NCBI GenBank assembly: GCA_033558025.1
Contig: JAUCEF010000009.1
Location: 1,240,001 to 1,304,000 of the forward strand
From: Phytophthora sp. 'mugwort'
Lineage: Eukaryota > Oomycota > Peronosporomycetes > Peronosporales > Peronosporaceae
Direction of reading: 5' to 3'
DNA length: 64,000 nucleotides
The notes under the pieces were generated by a model that made no database searches, was not told where the DNA came from, and saw only the letters and a program-made list of their open reading frames with translations. Shown here piece after piece: positions 1-10,045 of the stretch (its first letter is position 1; each line of letters opens with the position of its first letter). Made by a program: the position numbers and the translations under genes.

Positions 1-1253
1 CGCGCACATGTGTGAAATCGTCACAGAGATTACGCCGGTGTCACCACGAGCACTTTGCACGATAGACACGTTCTTAGGGTTCTCCAGGTTGATCTTCACA
101 ACTGTTTCTGCCACTGCGTCATCATCAGATAGCTGTCTACCTGCAAAGCACCAAAACAATGCGTACGATAATTGGACTGCTACTCATTAACTCCAGACTC
201 CGTACAGCAGAGTACTCACCAGAGTGCCGAACACGCGCGACCAGGTTACGCACGTCATACATTGTCACGCGGTGGTTCGAGTTCTGCCTGATGTAGTCGT
301 AAATGCCCGCGTTTCCAGCATCAGACTCCACGAGTAACTCGATACCAGGCATCAAAGGAGACGGAGACGAAACCTGGCGAATACCTGGTAAGACCTGTAG
401 ATCTCACTTGAGATTGCGTGGTTGTGGCGGTACACCTCCCGTTTGAGCGTAATACCCCAACCTTCCTTTGTCTGCACAACTTGTGCCGGAAATTGAAAAG
501 GGCAGTCAGTCCTGCGAAGCTTGTGCACATTGCGAGTGCCCGTCGATCTTTCTCGCTCTGGCCACCCATGCGTACAAATGTGCTTGCGCTGAAAAGGCTT
601 CATTTCCTCTGGAACTAGCGGGATTTGGTCGTCGGGAAAACCCTGATACCGTGTTTGTGTACGCAAGGCCTCGTTGCCTCGCTTGATACAAAACAATATG
701 TTCTCCTTCACCACGAGAACCTGCCGGGTGCGGCGCATGTACTCCTACAAGCTTTCCTCGAATAGTGGCCAGGTTTGTGGTCGCTCTGGAAAGGAGGAAA
801 CAGCAACGTCTTCAGTCTTCTCTTCTCTTCTTCTTCTTCTTCCTTCTCTACCACATCATCAGTCATCTCGTCAACACCACTCCCTTCTCCAGAGTCGTGG
901 CCGTTCTCGACTGAAGGAGCAGCCACGTCTTCTTCTTCGTCGTCTTCCTCTTCCTGAACCTCAGAGACTGAGTGCTTCTTAGGACGTCTAACGGTTCTTG
1001 CACTGCCGCAGCCTTTTCGTCCATCGCATCACTCGCACCGGCAGCCTCACTTGCATTTCTAGCGTCGACGTGCCGAGACCCAGAAACAGAGCGCTCCTCG
1101 CGGGCGAGTGCTAGGGCAGGGGACGTCTCCGATCGCGTGCGGGCCTCCATGACACGCGCTCAGTGTGCTGCCTCTTCGAAGCGGGCTTCTTCCTCCCTTA
1201 GAGCTCTTCAGCCATCTGCTGCTTGATCTTGGACGTGTTGTGCGTGCGCGCCA
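1..1253 (-). pseudogene. MULE transposase, N-terminal part (FAR1-like zinc-binding region), decayed, cut by window edge
   Basis: On the minus strand an ATG at 1253 opens MARTHNTSKIKQQ, then a stop follows after 18 codons. An acidic, Glu-rich low-complexity stretch comes next. From about 740 to 360 there is a FAR1/MULE-type N-terminal region (key stretch LRRTDCPFQFPAQ). The coding frame shifts by one base near 365, then continues with a HTH-like stretch (YDYIRQNSNHRVTMYDV). A plausible 79-bp intron runs from 219 to 141 (GTGAGT..TTGCAG), and the next exon continues toward the MULE catalytic domain (key stretch ARGDTGVISVTISHM), which lies outside the window. The premature stop and frameshift say it is dead. 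It is related to, but not identical with, the MULE at 28.9-31.2 kb. The family call rests on recognition of oomycete MULE protein patterns. Confidence 0.7.
810..957. repeat. TCT/CTT-rich low-complexity tract
   Basis: Runs of cttcttctt occur at about 815-860 and 927-955. On the minus strand they encode poly-Glu and Lys/Arg runs in the acidic N-terminal segment of the decayed MULE transposase. I take it as simple-sequence expansion inside the transposon coding region. Confidence 0.7.
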
Positions 1254-1545
1254 TCGTGCTGCCTCCTCCTCAAACGCCGCATGTCACGTTCTCCGGGGGG
1301 AGATACTGATTTAGTGGCTGAGTTCAAATGAAAACTAAATTCTTCCGATAAGTAAAGTATAACGTCCGACCTGGACAATACCTGGATGTCATACCTGTAA
1401 GAAAAAGTGACGGGAAATCCTGGACGCGAAGCGTGCCCTTTGGTTAAAATGTACCAGTGGACTTTATATAACTTACCAGCTTCTTCGTTTATTTATTGCA
1501 CAGAGTTTTCCAAATGAGATGCGATAATACCAATTAGCCGTCGCT

Positions 1546-1587
1546 CTACACCTTTGCCAATCCAAGCTCGCGGTAGTGTAAAGCAAA
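1546..1587 (+). repeat. Left TIR of Tc1/mariner element
   Basis: This 42-bp sequence starts CTACACCTTTGCC and is the reverse complement of 3025-3066 with a single mismatch. It includes the flanking TA. Confidence 0.9.
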
Positions 1588-3063
1588 TTCGACTGAAGTA
1601 ACCAAAGTAACATTCAGATTTCGGCAAATTTATTCTGAAATTAGTATTTCGAGCAAGCAGGATTTAGTGTAACGCTAACCGTTGGTCAGTAGCTGATTTT
1701 CTCCGCTGGCAGCATGCCAACCGAGCCCAAGCATGGACTCGCAGCTCGCATGCGGGTGCTTAACGCGCATAAGGCGGGTCGGGACTGGTTGCTGGTTGCT
1801 GACTGCAACGGCATACCGCCGACCACAGCACGCAACATCGTGGAGCGCATCGCTGCCGATTTGAAACAGGGAGGCGGTGCACGTGCGGCGTGCACGAAAT
1901 GCACACTGGAGATGGAAGAAGCTCTCGTTGAGTACCTCGAGGACAATTGCCAGTACACGCTGGCACAAATGCAGGATATGCTAATCTATGACTTCGGCGT
2001 CCGCATCAGCCTGTCTCTGATTAGTAAAAAGCTGTGTGATAAACTTTATACTGTGAAGCAGGTAATGGTAATGGTTCCTGCATGAGGCTATTACGGACAA
2101 GATACTAACTGTTGCTTGTCTGTTGTGTAGGTTCGTATCGAGCCCGAAACCTGTAACAGCGAGACCAACATCGAGAAGAGGAGGGGTTTTGGTGAAGCAC
2201 TGTTGAAGCACGAGCGTGATGGATCTTTCATCGTTTATTATGACGAAGCCAATTACAACCTCTACTGTAAGCGCGCACAAGGTCGTGCTCTTCTAGGCGA
2301 GCGCGCCGTGGTAAAAATTCCGCCCTCTAAGGGCGCCAACCTGCAGCTGCAATGCGCCGTCTCTCCCGAAATTGGCTTGGTGCATTACGCCAAGCGCCGT
2401 GGCAGCATCAAGATGGAAGTCAACGCCGAGTTCGTAGACGAGGTTTACGAAGCAGTAAAGCGTCACGAAGTTTTTCAACGCGACTTCGCGGGAAAGACCG
2501 TTGTTATCGTCTTGGATAACACGCCGGCACATTCCCAGACGGAAGACCTGGTCAAGGACAGAGCGGACTTGGAGCTGTTACGGCTGGCACCGTACTCGCC
2601 AATGTGTAACCCGATCGAGGGTACGTTCTCCCGTGAGTTTGTGCGCTGTGGATGCTCACTAACCTAAATCTACGTCTTTGTTTGTTCTCCGCACAGATTG
2701 CTTCAGTGTATTGAAGGCTCGCATCAAGTCGTACCTCGCCATGAGCCACCACGAGATGATCAACTTGCCGCACGGCGAGAAGACAGAGCGCAGAATGCAG
2801 CTGCTCGAGAAAGCGGCTGAGCACTGCATGCCCTGCATGGACGTGCGCTTACTGACCAAGATGGCTCGCCACTGTGCTCTATCTGTTGCAGCGGCAATTC
2901 GTGGTGAGCCCATGGAGTACGGCACGTAGCCACCTACTCTGGAGTAAATCCACGTTGGTTTGCAATCATTTTAGATTTTTTCAATTTTCAAAAATATGAA
3001 AAATCTAATTATGAGACTTGCAGCTTTGCTTTACACTACCGCGAGCTTGGCTTGGCAAAGGTG
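1549..3063 (+). mobile_element. Complete Tc1/mariner-type DNA transposon
   Basis: The element is bounded by 42-bp terminal inverted repeats at 1546-1587 and 3025-3066 (TA included) that match with one mismatch. A TA dinucleotide flanks each end (1547-1548 and 3064-3065), the target duplication expected for Tc1/mariner. The interior holds one transposase gene on the plus strand whose reading frame is intact after removing two small introns. It lies less than 100 bp upstream of the start codon of the coiled-coil gene at 3142, so it sits in that gene's promoter region. Near-perfect TIRs and an open frame suggest a young insertion. Confidence 0.9.
1714..2929 (+). CDS. Tc1/mariner transposase (DDE_3 type), three exons
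   Basis: Proposed exons are 1714-2061, 2131-2620 and 2697-2929, giving 356 residues. Intron 1 (69 bp) has GTAATG..TGTGTAG borders and a perfect TACTAAC branch site at 2103-2109. Intron 2 (76 bp) runs GTACGT..GCACAG with a CTAAC upstream. Splicing joins NPIE to DCFSVLK, so the catalytic glutamate lies at the exon 2/3 junction. An N-terminal HTH region (about residues 1-110) precedes a DDE fold: first Asp in VYYDEAN, second in VIVLDNTPAH, then Glu in SPMCNPIE. About 33 residues separate the second Asp and the Glu, close to the DD34E of Tc1. No stop or frameshift is visible, so the product should be a full-length nuclear cut-and-paste transposase. Confidence 0.88.
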
Positions 3064-3066
3064 TAG
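3025..3066 (-). repeat. Right TIR of Tc1/mariner element
   Basis: This is the inverted partner of 1546-1587, ending GGCAAAGGTGTAG, with one mismatch over 42 bp. The TA target duplication is at 3064-3065. Confidence 0.9.
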
Positions 3067-3141
3067 TAAAACAAAGCAAAAATGAGAAACCACCGTGGGG
3101 GCTCCAAAAGTGGATGAAAAACGTCGATTGACTCGTAAACG

Positions 3142-6100
3142 ATGCCAAAGCGGCGGAAGCAGGTGATGCGGGGGCCTACATCACCGCTGGAGCCAGTCGT
3201 CCATGGATGGGAGTGGGCATTTGCTTCGCTTTGGAATGAAAGCAAAAAATGTGGCATCCGGATGGCAGACACGATTATCTTGTACCACAACGCAGATAGC
3301 GGTCACCTCGACTCGTACTTTTGGTTGTTCACGGGAAGAAGTGGCACAATCTCTCGCAAACGCACGTCAAAAGACGGTTCATTGCCCCTGACCAAGATTT
3401 GCGAGAGATTTTCGCAGTTTTCGGGCGACAAAAACAGTGACTCGGTGGCTGTTGTGAATTTCTTGGATGGGACACGCAAACTTGTCGGAGTTGATGAATT
3501 TGGGGAGATTTTACGTGCTCTTAATGGAGAGAAACGAGGTATTTCTCAGGTAAGTAAGACAATTGAAGGTTTTCAAGTGTATATTCCATCCAGCGGCGAT
3601 GAAGAGAGCCATATCCAAGTCGAGTTTAACCTCGCATGTGATAGCGGATCCGCTTCATCAGATGTCAGGATCGAGCGACGGCCGGGATATTTTAATGATA
3701 AGACAAACACTACTTCGCTTCAGCTATCAAGTAGTATTACCAGACAAGTGGAGAATATTACGGCAACAGTAGTGGATTATCTCTCATTGAGAACCGAAGA
3801 TATGCAGGTGGTGGGAGCTACCCTAGAATTCGTCTTAGATAGTAGCCAAACGCTCTGGTTGACGCACATTTCCCATGTCGAACTCCAGCAGCAAACGGAG
3901 AAAGCGGTCGGACCGTTCGTACAGAAGAAGGCCTCACTTCCGCACCTACAAGCGACGGCTAGTGCTAAAGGTGACAATTCGGCAGCAAAATGTCGAGGTG
4001 AATTTTGTCAGACCCCGTTCACATCTTTACCGGGTCTTGCGAAACTCGTAAAACTGGTGCGAAATCCGAGTCAAAACAATAATTTCGACGACACTGAGGG
4101 TTTGGATCAAACGGTTCTAACAGACGACGGTCAGCGCTTCAAAATGGGCAACAACAACCTGCTTCTTGCCCACGCTGAGCTCGATTTTCTGAAAGATTCT
4201 ACCAATTTCTCAGCGTCACTGGATGACAATTCGTTGGGTTTACAATGGCAAGAGGCCGACAATGTGTTTCGCATGGAACTTGGTCGCACAAATCCGACGC
4301 ATTTCTATAAGCAAGTTCTTGTCTGCTCTAATTGTCATCGAGTTTACTCCGAAATCAACAAAATACGTGATCTGGGCTTTCAAGGCCCTCGTGTCCAGCC
4401 AGAAAAGGCCTCCACCACAGTCAAGTCTCCGGTAGAAACGGAAGGCAACGACCTTATTAAACCTGGGGAATATTCGACTGATCCTTACGACAAAATCTTT
4501 TTTGAGGAACTTGCCAAACAATCTGCCGTGATGGATCGGGAAACCGAAGAGCACGCACGAAATTCTCTTAATATCGATAACAAGAAGCTTTTTAACGGAC
4601 CTGAGCACGAGGAAACTACAGATCGACCTCCCAGTCGAGAATACTCCGTTTTACCTTCGCTTCAAACGTCATTAAAGCACCAGAAGAAACCTCACAACGC
4701 GCATATGACAATGATCGACGGTCGTGCCAACCAGCAGTCGAATGCGAATCTTCACGTCCAGGTTCCACACGACAGCGCGGCGTTAGCAAATAAAATCTCG
4801 AGCTTGGAAGCTGAGCTGGCACAAAATAAACACAAATTAGCAGGAGTGGAAGCTAGACGACACAAACTAGAACACGAAATTCGACACACACGGACGCAAT
4901 GTACAGCCATGCTGCGTGAAAAAGACGACCAAGCTCGAAAGCAGCTACTAGAGTTAGAGTACAGTTTCCACCTGAAACAGAGCCAAGCTAAGCCAAACCC
5001 ACGCGATGGTGTGAGCTCCGCAGACGAAATTTCACGTTTGATTGAGACGATTGAGTCGCTCAATCTTCAACTGGATGAAGCGAAACGAGAGCACGAGCGA
5101 GCCAAGCAACAAGTGGTTCAAACCCAACAGATTGAGATCAAGAAATTGCACGAAAAGTACCAGCTAGACATGGAAGCGTTCCGACTGAGTGAACATGCCG
5201 CCAAAGAAGAGACCGAGCGTCTGCAGATGCAAATGTTAAGTCTTCAAAGCCAAGCGCAAATTGCCACGACACAAGCGAAAAATGCCAAAGTAGCGCTCGA
5301 TGACTTGACTGCGAACAAGGTCCTTGTCCTTGAAGACAAGAACCAGCGTCTTGAGCGTCAACTCGCCACACTGAAACTACAACAAAGAAACCACGGACAG
5401 ACAGCAGAAGGAGCTGATAATTGCGTGGCATCGACTGTAGTGGCAAAGCACGAGGTGGAGGCGATAGAGAGACATTTAAACCACAAGCTCGAGTACTTGA
5501 AGGCTCAACTCGCGTCTGAAATGAAGTGCAAAGAGGAACTGGGCACGCACCTGGCGCAGATTACCACAGCTATGGATTACGTCAAGGTCGAGAAGCGACA
5601 GGCCTTGGCAGAGCAGGAAGAAGCGTTCAAAAAGCAGGCAGAACGGAGCGAGACGGCTTTTTCTCAGGAAAAGGAGCTTCTCATAGTGCAACAAGCGGCA
5701 ATGCAAGGCAAAGTTGCGACGTTGCAGGCCAATGTGACGGATTTGGTGCAAGAACTGAGTCTGTGGAAGAGCAGAGAGGCGAATGCCAAGCTTGCGATGG
5801 AGAAAATGGTGCAGGAGAATGTTCGTCTGACTCGCCAGCTTGTGGACGTGGAAAGTCAAGTAGAAGCTTTTGAGGAAGAACGTAAGCATGCCAAGACTGG
5901 AGGAACGAGGAACGCTAGCGACGAGACGAAACGTGTGCAAATGGAGGCTCTGCTACGTCGGCTGGACAATGAGCGGCAGTATTTGAAGAGTCAACTGGAA
6001 GACCAACAAGAGATGAAAGAGACCAGTCAGAAACAGGTCTCGGACCTGAAGTACGAGCTTCAGGAGCTTAAGGATGCAATGGAAGACGCATTACGAACGA

Positions 6101-9100
6101 GTGAACAGAAGCTCAACGTGCTGAAGACAGACAAGCAGAAGCAAGAACAGGAACTGCGAGGAACGATCGAGTGTCTGGAACAAGGCAAAATCTTGCTGCA
6201 TCGACAGCTGCGAGACGTGCAGACCAAGTTTGCTGAAGCGCGAGAGCAGACGCTGCTGGAACGCGACGAGGTTGACAAATCGCGACTTGAAGTGAGCGAA
6301 ATGCGTGCTCAATTAGTAGCAGCGAAAGAGGAGAGTGTCAAAGAACAAGCGTATGCGAAGAGTGCGAGCGAACGGATGTCCCAGTCGCTAACTGCAGTGA
6401 AAAGTTCGTTAAAAGTGATGGAAGAGGAAAATTCCTTACAACTGAAGCGTCTACAGGAGGAGAATGCGTCGTATATGAGCAAACTAGCGACAACTCAAGG
6501 CGAATTGCTGGTGCTGGAAGGCAAATGGGAGACGACAAAGCTTCGAGCAAAGAAGGAAAAGGCAGTGACAGTGTTGGCGCTGACGCTGGGCGAAAAGGTT
6601 GCGTTGTGGCGGCTCAGACTGCAATATCGAGCTTTCACTCGGGCAAAAGTACACGCCAAAGTATCGCGTGTGCTGGAAAATCAAGAGCAAGAACGAGCAC
6701 AAGAGCTGGGAAGACTGGAAGAGCAATTGCGTGACGATTACATGGCGAAATGTGACGAAATGACCCAAATACTTCACGATGAACGTCTTGAGACGATCCG
6801 AAGGATGAAAGAAGAGCATGATAAAGACCGAGAGGAGCTGAGCGAGTTTTACTTGCAGGAAAAGACTCAAATCCAGGAAGATCTTGCGGCTTTACATGCT
6901 GCACAGATGCAGCAGGTGAAGGACAAGTTGGAGACTTTAGCCAAATCTGGCGAAACAAAGGCACAAAGTTTTATCCATAGTCTACAAAACGAAAACGAAA
7001 CTCTTCAACAGAGCACAAGTCAATTAACAGCAGAGTTAGCAGAGATGAGGCAGAAGTGCGAGAAAATGACTCGTACTTTTGAGCATGAACTTACAGCTTT
7101 AAAGAAACAGTTGACAAGTAAACACGAAGACTGGAGCACGGAAAGACACGCTCTTGAAGCAGCGAATCAAGCTCAACGTGACGAGTTTGAGCAGCGGCTC
7201 AGCTTGGACACGAGTCAACTTGTGCTAGACCACGAACGCCAACTGACAGCGTTGCAGACACGACAGGAAGCCGATAAAAGAGAGCGTTTGAACGAATTGA
7301 CAGCGCAATTTTTAATGCTGTCTGAAGAGCAGAGTCAGCGCTATGCAGAGTTTCACGTGATAACGATGTCTATGATGACAATCCAGCACCAAACGGAGAT
7401 GGAAGAGGAGAGAAATGCCGTGACTCAACGCTGGCAAAAGGAACTGGCATTTGTGTGTGAAACGCATGAGAAAACTCTTGAGGATGCAGTGCTGAAGGAG
7501 GAAATGAAGGGCAATAACCAGTTAATTGCAATGCAGAAGGAGATGAACGAGCGGAAAGGGACTGCAGTCGTTCAATGCACCTCGAAATGGCAGCGTGCGA
7601 TGGAGGAGATTCAGGAACGTCAAGAAATCGAGAAAAAAATTGCGTACAATGAAGGTTTACAAGATCGTGAGAGAGAATGGCAGCAAGCTGCACTGCAGAT
7701 CAAAGAACGACAGCGAGAAGAACTGGAGAAAGTTCAAAAAGAAGCTCTTGCTGCGATTCGAGCAGCAGAAGAGCGGCATGAGATGAAATTCCAGGCACAA
7801 GTTACTGCACTGAAGACGCAGCTTGAAGAGCGACATACCCAAGAGCTTGAGGTTTTAACGGAAGAAATCACAACACGTGAGCGAGAACGAGCTCAAGAAC
7901 ATTTCGATGCCAGTGCTCAAGTGATGGAGCAAGATTTGACGGCTGCGTGGACTCAGCATCTGGAGGAACAGCGAATTGAGTTAGAGAAGAAACTTCTCGA
8001 AGAGAAAACCCGTTTGGTGGCTGCATCAAACGATGCAAAAGAAACAGCACGTCGTGAAATCAATCAAGCTCACGAGAAACAACGTACAGAACTTGATAAA
8101 GCATGGGGTGAAAAGCTCAAGGAGCTTCATGTGACTGCTGCAGCTACTTGTGAAAAGCAAATCGTTGCACTTCGTGAAGAATTTGAGAATGAAAAGAAAG
8201 TTTTCGCGAATCAGCTCGAAGAAAACTTTGCGAAACAGTTAGAGAATCAGCTTGGTGAGCAGGAAGTTAGACTAATACGGGAGCAGGAAGATGCGATTGC
8301 ACAAGTGCAGGAAGAGTCGGAAAAACTCATTGAGCAAGTGGAATGTGCCATGCTTGAATTGAAGAAACAAAAAGAGCATCTCGAGACGGAGCTACAGACT
8401 CTTCGTTCTTCGCTTGAAGAAGCAGAAGACGCTCACTTTGACGCTCTAGAAAGCGTCAAGAAAGAGCAGAGGCAACACGCGTTCCACGTGTTGCATCTCG
8501 TCATGCGTGCAATGAGAAAAATCTCCGAAGAGATACACACGCGGCAAATATCCAAAAGCGAGATGGAAATAAAAATCAGTCAACTCCGAACTGAAATATC
8601 CGACGAAAAATCTCGATGGGGCGAGCTCCTGACCCAAATTCACGAAACGTGGGCGCAAATGCAAACGCAACACGGGGAAATGACGCAAACGTTGACAAAC
8701 TACAAACGCGACGAGTTGGTGGCCCATCGAAGTTCGAGCGCCGTTTTATCCAACGAAATCTCGATAGTCACGAAACAACTGGACGAAGTGGAAGAGATGA
8801 AAACTTCGTTGGAGCTGGACGTCGAGTCCCTGCAAGCGGAAGCTCAGAGCGTCGAAGCTTCACTCCGAGATCTCGTGTTGCAGTCCAGCGGTAATAACGG
8901 ATCGTTGAATATGGCAGTGGTAGCCAAGAAACGCCGCCTGAACGAAGAGTTTGAGGCTCTTTTGGAGCGGATCGAGAAGAAGAAGGCGGAAATCCGCACA
9001 GTGGACCAAACGTTGGCATCACTTCGAGCGAGAAGAGAAGAAAAAGAGCAAGAAATGCGGGCGATAGAGAGAAAATTGGTCGAGATCCTGGTGCAGCAGC

Positions 9101-9165
9101 AAAAACAAATGCTAGTGCTCGTCTCAGTTGTACGGGAAGTCTCGCTACCGACCTTTGCCAGTTGA
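3142..9165 (+). CDS. Giant coiled-coil protein, 2007 aa, function unknown
   Basis: This is a single open frame of 2007 codons. Residues 1-540 are non-coiled and include a Cys pair, VCSNCHRVYSEI, near residue 395, which resembles a degenerate zinc-binding knuckle. From about residue 545 to 1990 almost the whole protein is heptad-rich coiled coil, dense in Glu, Lys, Gln and Leu (for example ANKISSLEAELAQNKHK and EELSEFYLQEKTQ). A short non-Glu-rich break with Trp and Arg (VALWRLRLQYRAFTRAK) lies near residue 1160. No motor, ATPase or membrane segment is seen. The size and architecture resemble centrosomal, basal-body or flagellar scaffold proteins, but that is only inference. A strong splice-donor-like GTAAGTAAG at 3550 sits in frame, so a 174-nt optional intron is possible. 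The Tc1/mariner element lies just upstream. Confidence 0.85.
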   Translation: MPKRRKQVMRGPTSPLEPVVHGWEWAFASLWNESKKCGIRMADTIILYHNADSGHLDSYFWLFTGRSGTISRKRTSKDGSLPLTKICERFSQFSGDKNSDSVAVVNFLDGTRKLVGVDEFGEILRALNGEKRGISQVSKTIEGFQVYIPSSGDEESHIQVEFNLACDSGSASSDVRIERRPGYFNDKTNTTSLQLSSSITRQVENITATVVDYLSLRTEDMQVVGATLEFVLDSSQTLWLTHISHVELQQQTEKAVGPFVQKKASLPHLQATASAKGDNSAAKCRGEFCQTPFTSLPGLAKLVKLVRNPSQNNNFDDTEGLDQTVLTDDGQRFKMGNNNLLLAHAELDFLKDSTNFSASLDDNSLGLQWQEADNVFRMELGRTNPTHFYKQVLVCSNCHRVYSEINKIRDLGFQGPRVQPEKASTTVKSPVETEGNDLIKPGEYSTDPYDKIFFEELAKQSAVMDRETEEHARNSLNIDNKKLFNGPEHEETTDRPPSREYSVLPSLQTSLKHQKKPHNAHMTMIDGRANQQSNANLHVQVPHDSAALANKISSLEAELAQNKHKLAGVEARRHKLEHEIRHTRTQCTAMLREKDDQARKQLLELEYSFHLKQSQAKPNPRDGVSSADEISRLIETIESLNLQLDEAKREHERAKQQVVQTQQIEIKKLHEKYQLDMEAFRLSEHAAKEETERLQMQMLSLQSQAQIATTQAKNAKVALDDLTANKVLVLEDKNQRLERQLATLKLQQRNHGQTAEGADNCVASTVVAKHEVEAIERHLNHKLEYLKAQLASEMKCKEELGTHLAQITTAMDYVKVEKRQALAEQEEAFKKQAERSETAFSQEKELLIVQQAAMQGKVATLQANVTDLVQELSLWKSREANAKLAMEKMVQENVRLTRQLVDVESQVEAFEEERKHAKTGGTRNASDETKRVQMEALLRRLDNERQYLKSQLEDQQEMKETSQKQVSDLKYELQELKDAMEDALRTSEQKLNVLKTDKQKQEQELRGTIECLEQGKILLHRQLRDVQTKFAEAREQTLLERDEVDKSRLEVSEMRAQLVAAKEESVKEQAYAKSASERMSQSLTAVKSSLKVMEEENSLQLKRLQEENASYMSKLATTQGELLVLEGKWETTKLRAKKEKAVTVLALTLGEKVALWRLRLQYRAFTRAKVHAKVSRVLENQEQERAQELGRLEEQLRDDYMAKCDEMTQILHDERLETIRRMKEEHDKDREELSEFYLQEKTQIQEDLAALHAAQMQQVKDKLETLAKSGETKAQSFIHSLQNENETLQQSTSQLTAELAEMRQKCEKMTRTFEHELTALKKQLTSKHEDWSTERHALEAANQAQRDEFEQRLSLDTSQLVLDHERQLTALQTRQEADKRERLNELTAQFLMLSEEQSQRYAEFHVITMSMMTIQHQTEMEEERNAVTQRWQKELAFVCETHEKTLEDAVLKEEMKGNNQLIAMQKEMNERKGTAVVQCTSKWQRAMEEIQERQEIEKKIAYNEGLQDREREWQQAALQIKERQREELEKVQKEALAAIRAAEERHEMKFQAQVTALKTQLEERHTQELEVLTEEITTRERERAQEHFDASAQVMEQDLTAAWTQHLEEQRIELEKKLLEEKTRLVAASNDAKETARREINQAHEKQRTELDKAWGEKLKELHVTAAATCEKQIVALREEFENEKKVFANQLEENFAKQLENQLGEQEVRLIREQEDAIAQVQEESEKLIEQVECAMLELKKQKEHLETELQTLRSSLEEAEDAHFDALESVKKEQRQHAFHVLHLVMRAMRKISEEIHTRQISKSEMEIKISQLRTEISDEKSRWGELLTQIHETWAQMQTQHGEMTQTLTNYKRDELVAHRSSSAVLSNEISIVTKQLDEVEEMKTSLELDVESLQAEAQSVEASLRDLVLQSSGNNGSLNMAVVAKKRRLNEEFEALLERIEKKKAEIRTVDQTLASLRARREEKEQEMRAIERKLVEILVQQQKQMLVLVSVVREVSLPTFAS

Positions 9166-9221
9166 TATTCAAAATAAGAAAAATGGAAAAGTATTTATCA
9201 CAGAATTGAGTGCATTTTCAG

Positions 9222-9514
9222 TTACTTCTGGGTGGATTTTTCAGCTTCCAGGCGCTTGCGTGCCTCAGTTTCCACTAGCGCGGCGACCTGTGACAAAATA
9301 AGGTGAAATTCATCCCATTACTTTTAGACTTGGGCAAGCAGTTGGCAATTCGTTTTGAACGTACCCGACGCTCATCCATGTATTTGCTCTGCAAGTAGAA
9401 GCCATAGTAGGCGCCAGCCAGGCCACCACACAGCGCGAAAATAGCGCGGCCAGTGGAGCTTCCACCGCCAACATCCACGCCGCGGTGAGCCATCATGCCA
9501 GGAGCGCCGCTCAT
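9222..9514 (-). CDS. Small single-pass membrane protein, 71 aa, two exons
   Basis: The proposed structure is exon 1 at 9514-9365 and exon 2 at 9287-9222, separated by a 77-bp intron (GTACGT..TCACAG). The product starts MSGAPGMMAHRG, followed by a Gly-rich stretch. One hydrophobic helix is seen at about residues 24-40 (AIFALCGGLAGAYYGF), then YMDERR, then a charged helical C-terminus (VAALVETEARKRLEAEK). The splice joins these in frame and gives a clean stop, which is why I trust the short exon. An upstream in-frame ATG at 9559 would add 15 residues. It resembles small mitochondrial or ER membrane proteins in layout, but I do not recognise the family. The gene converges on the 3' end of the coiled-coil gene, with only 56 bp between stop codons. 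Confidence 0.7.
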
Positions 9515-9612
9515 CTTGCAAATAATTTTGTGGCGCAAAAATGTTGCCGTGTGGTGCACACTATGTATTACTTTTGGCAGTACTAATTATAAAATACTAC
9601 GGGTAGTACATG

Positions 9613-10045
9613 TACCGTATTCCCCCTGTTACAAGCGTCGCTATGTTACAAGCGTTACTTTATTTTATCCAATCATATATCCCCATTATTATTTTTGGTT
9701 TCCGCTATTTCACAAGCTTCAGAGCCGAAAAACGAGTGGCCTGGACGCATTGGTAGGAAGGCGCAAGACATGGGAAGGCTACGAATCAGCGCTACAGACC
9801 TGAGATTGTACGCATCCCTAGCTATTATTCTCGTGTAGATAAATCCCAAAGAACAGCGCCGTCGTCGCAGCCGACTCTGAAAAAAATCGACCCATTTGGT
9901 CTTCCTATTTGACTGTGACTGAATGCGTACTTTGTATGACTGTACGTATTTTGCTAAGTACGTGTACATCACTCTGTTTGAAGAGACCTGTACACCTAAC
10001 CCCGACGTGTACATTGGTGACGCCTCTAACAGGGGGAATACGGTA
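9613..10045. mobile_element. MITE with 27-bp TIRs and TA target sites (Tc1/mariner/pogo-like)
   Basis: The inverted ends at 9613-9639 and 10019-10045 share TACCGTATTCCCCCTGTTA..GCGTC with two mismatches. A TA lies at each outer edge (9613-9614 and 10044-10045). The 433-bp body has no convincing coding frame. TIR length, TA borders and small size fit a non-autonomous derivative of a TA-targeting superfamily. It sits between the small membrane-protein gene and the GST gene. Confidence 0.75.

Noticed and set aside
863..1150. 95-codon minus frame near the left edge
   Set aside because: It is a frame-shifted part of the low-complexity N-terminus of the decayed MULE, not a separate gene.
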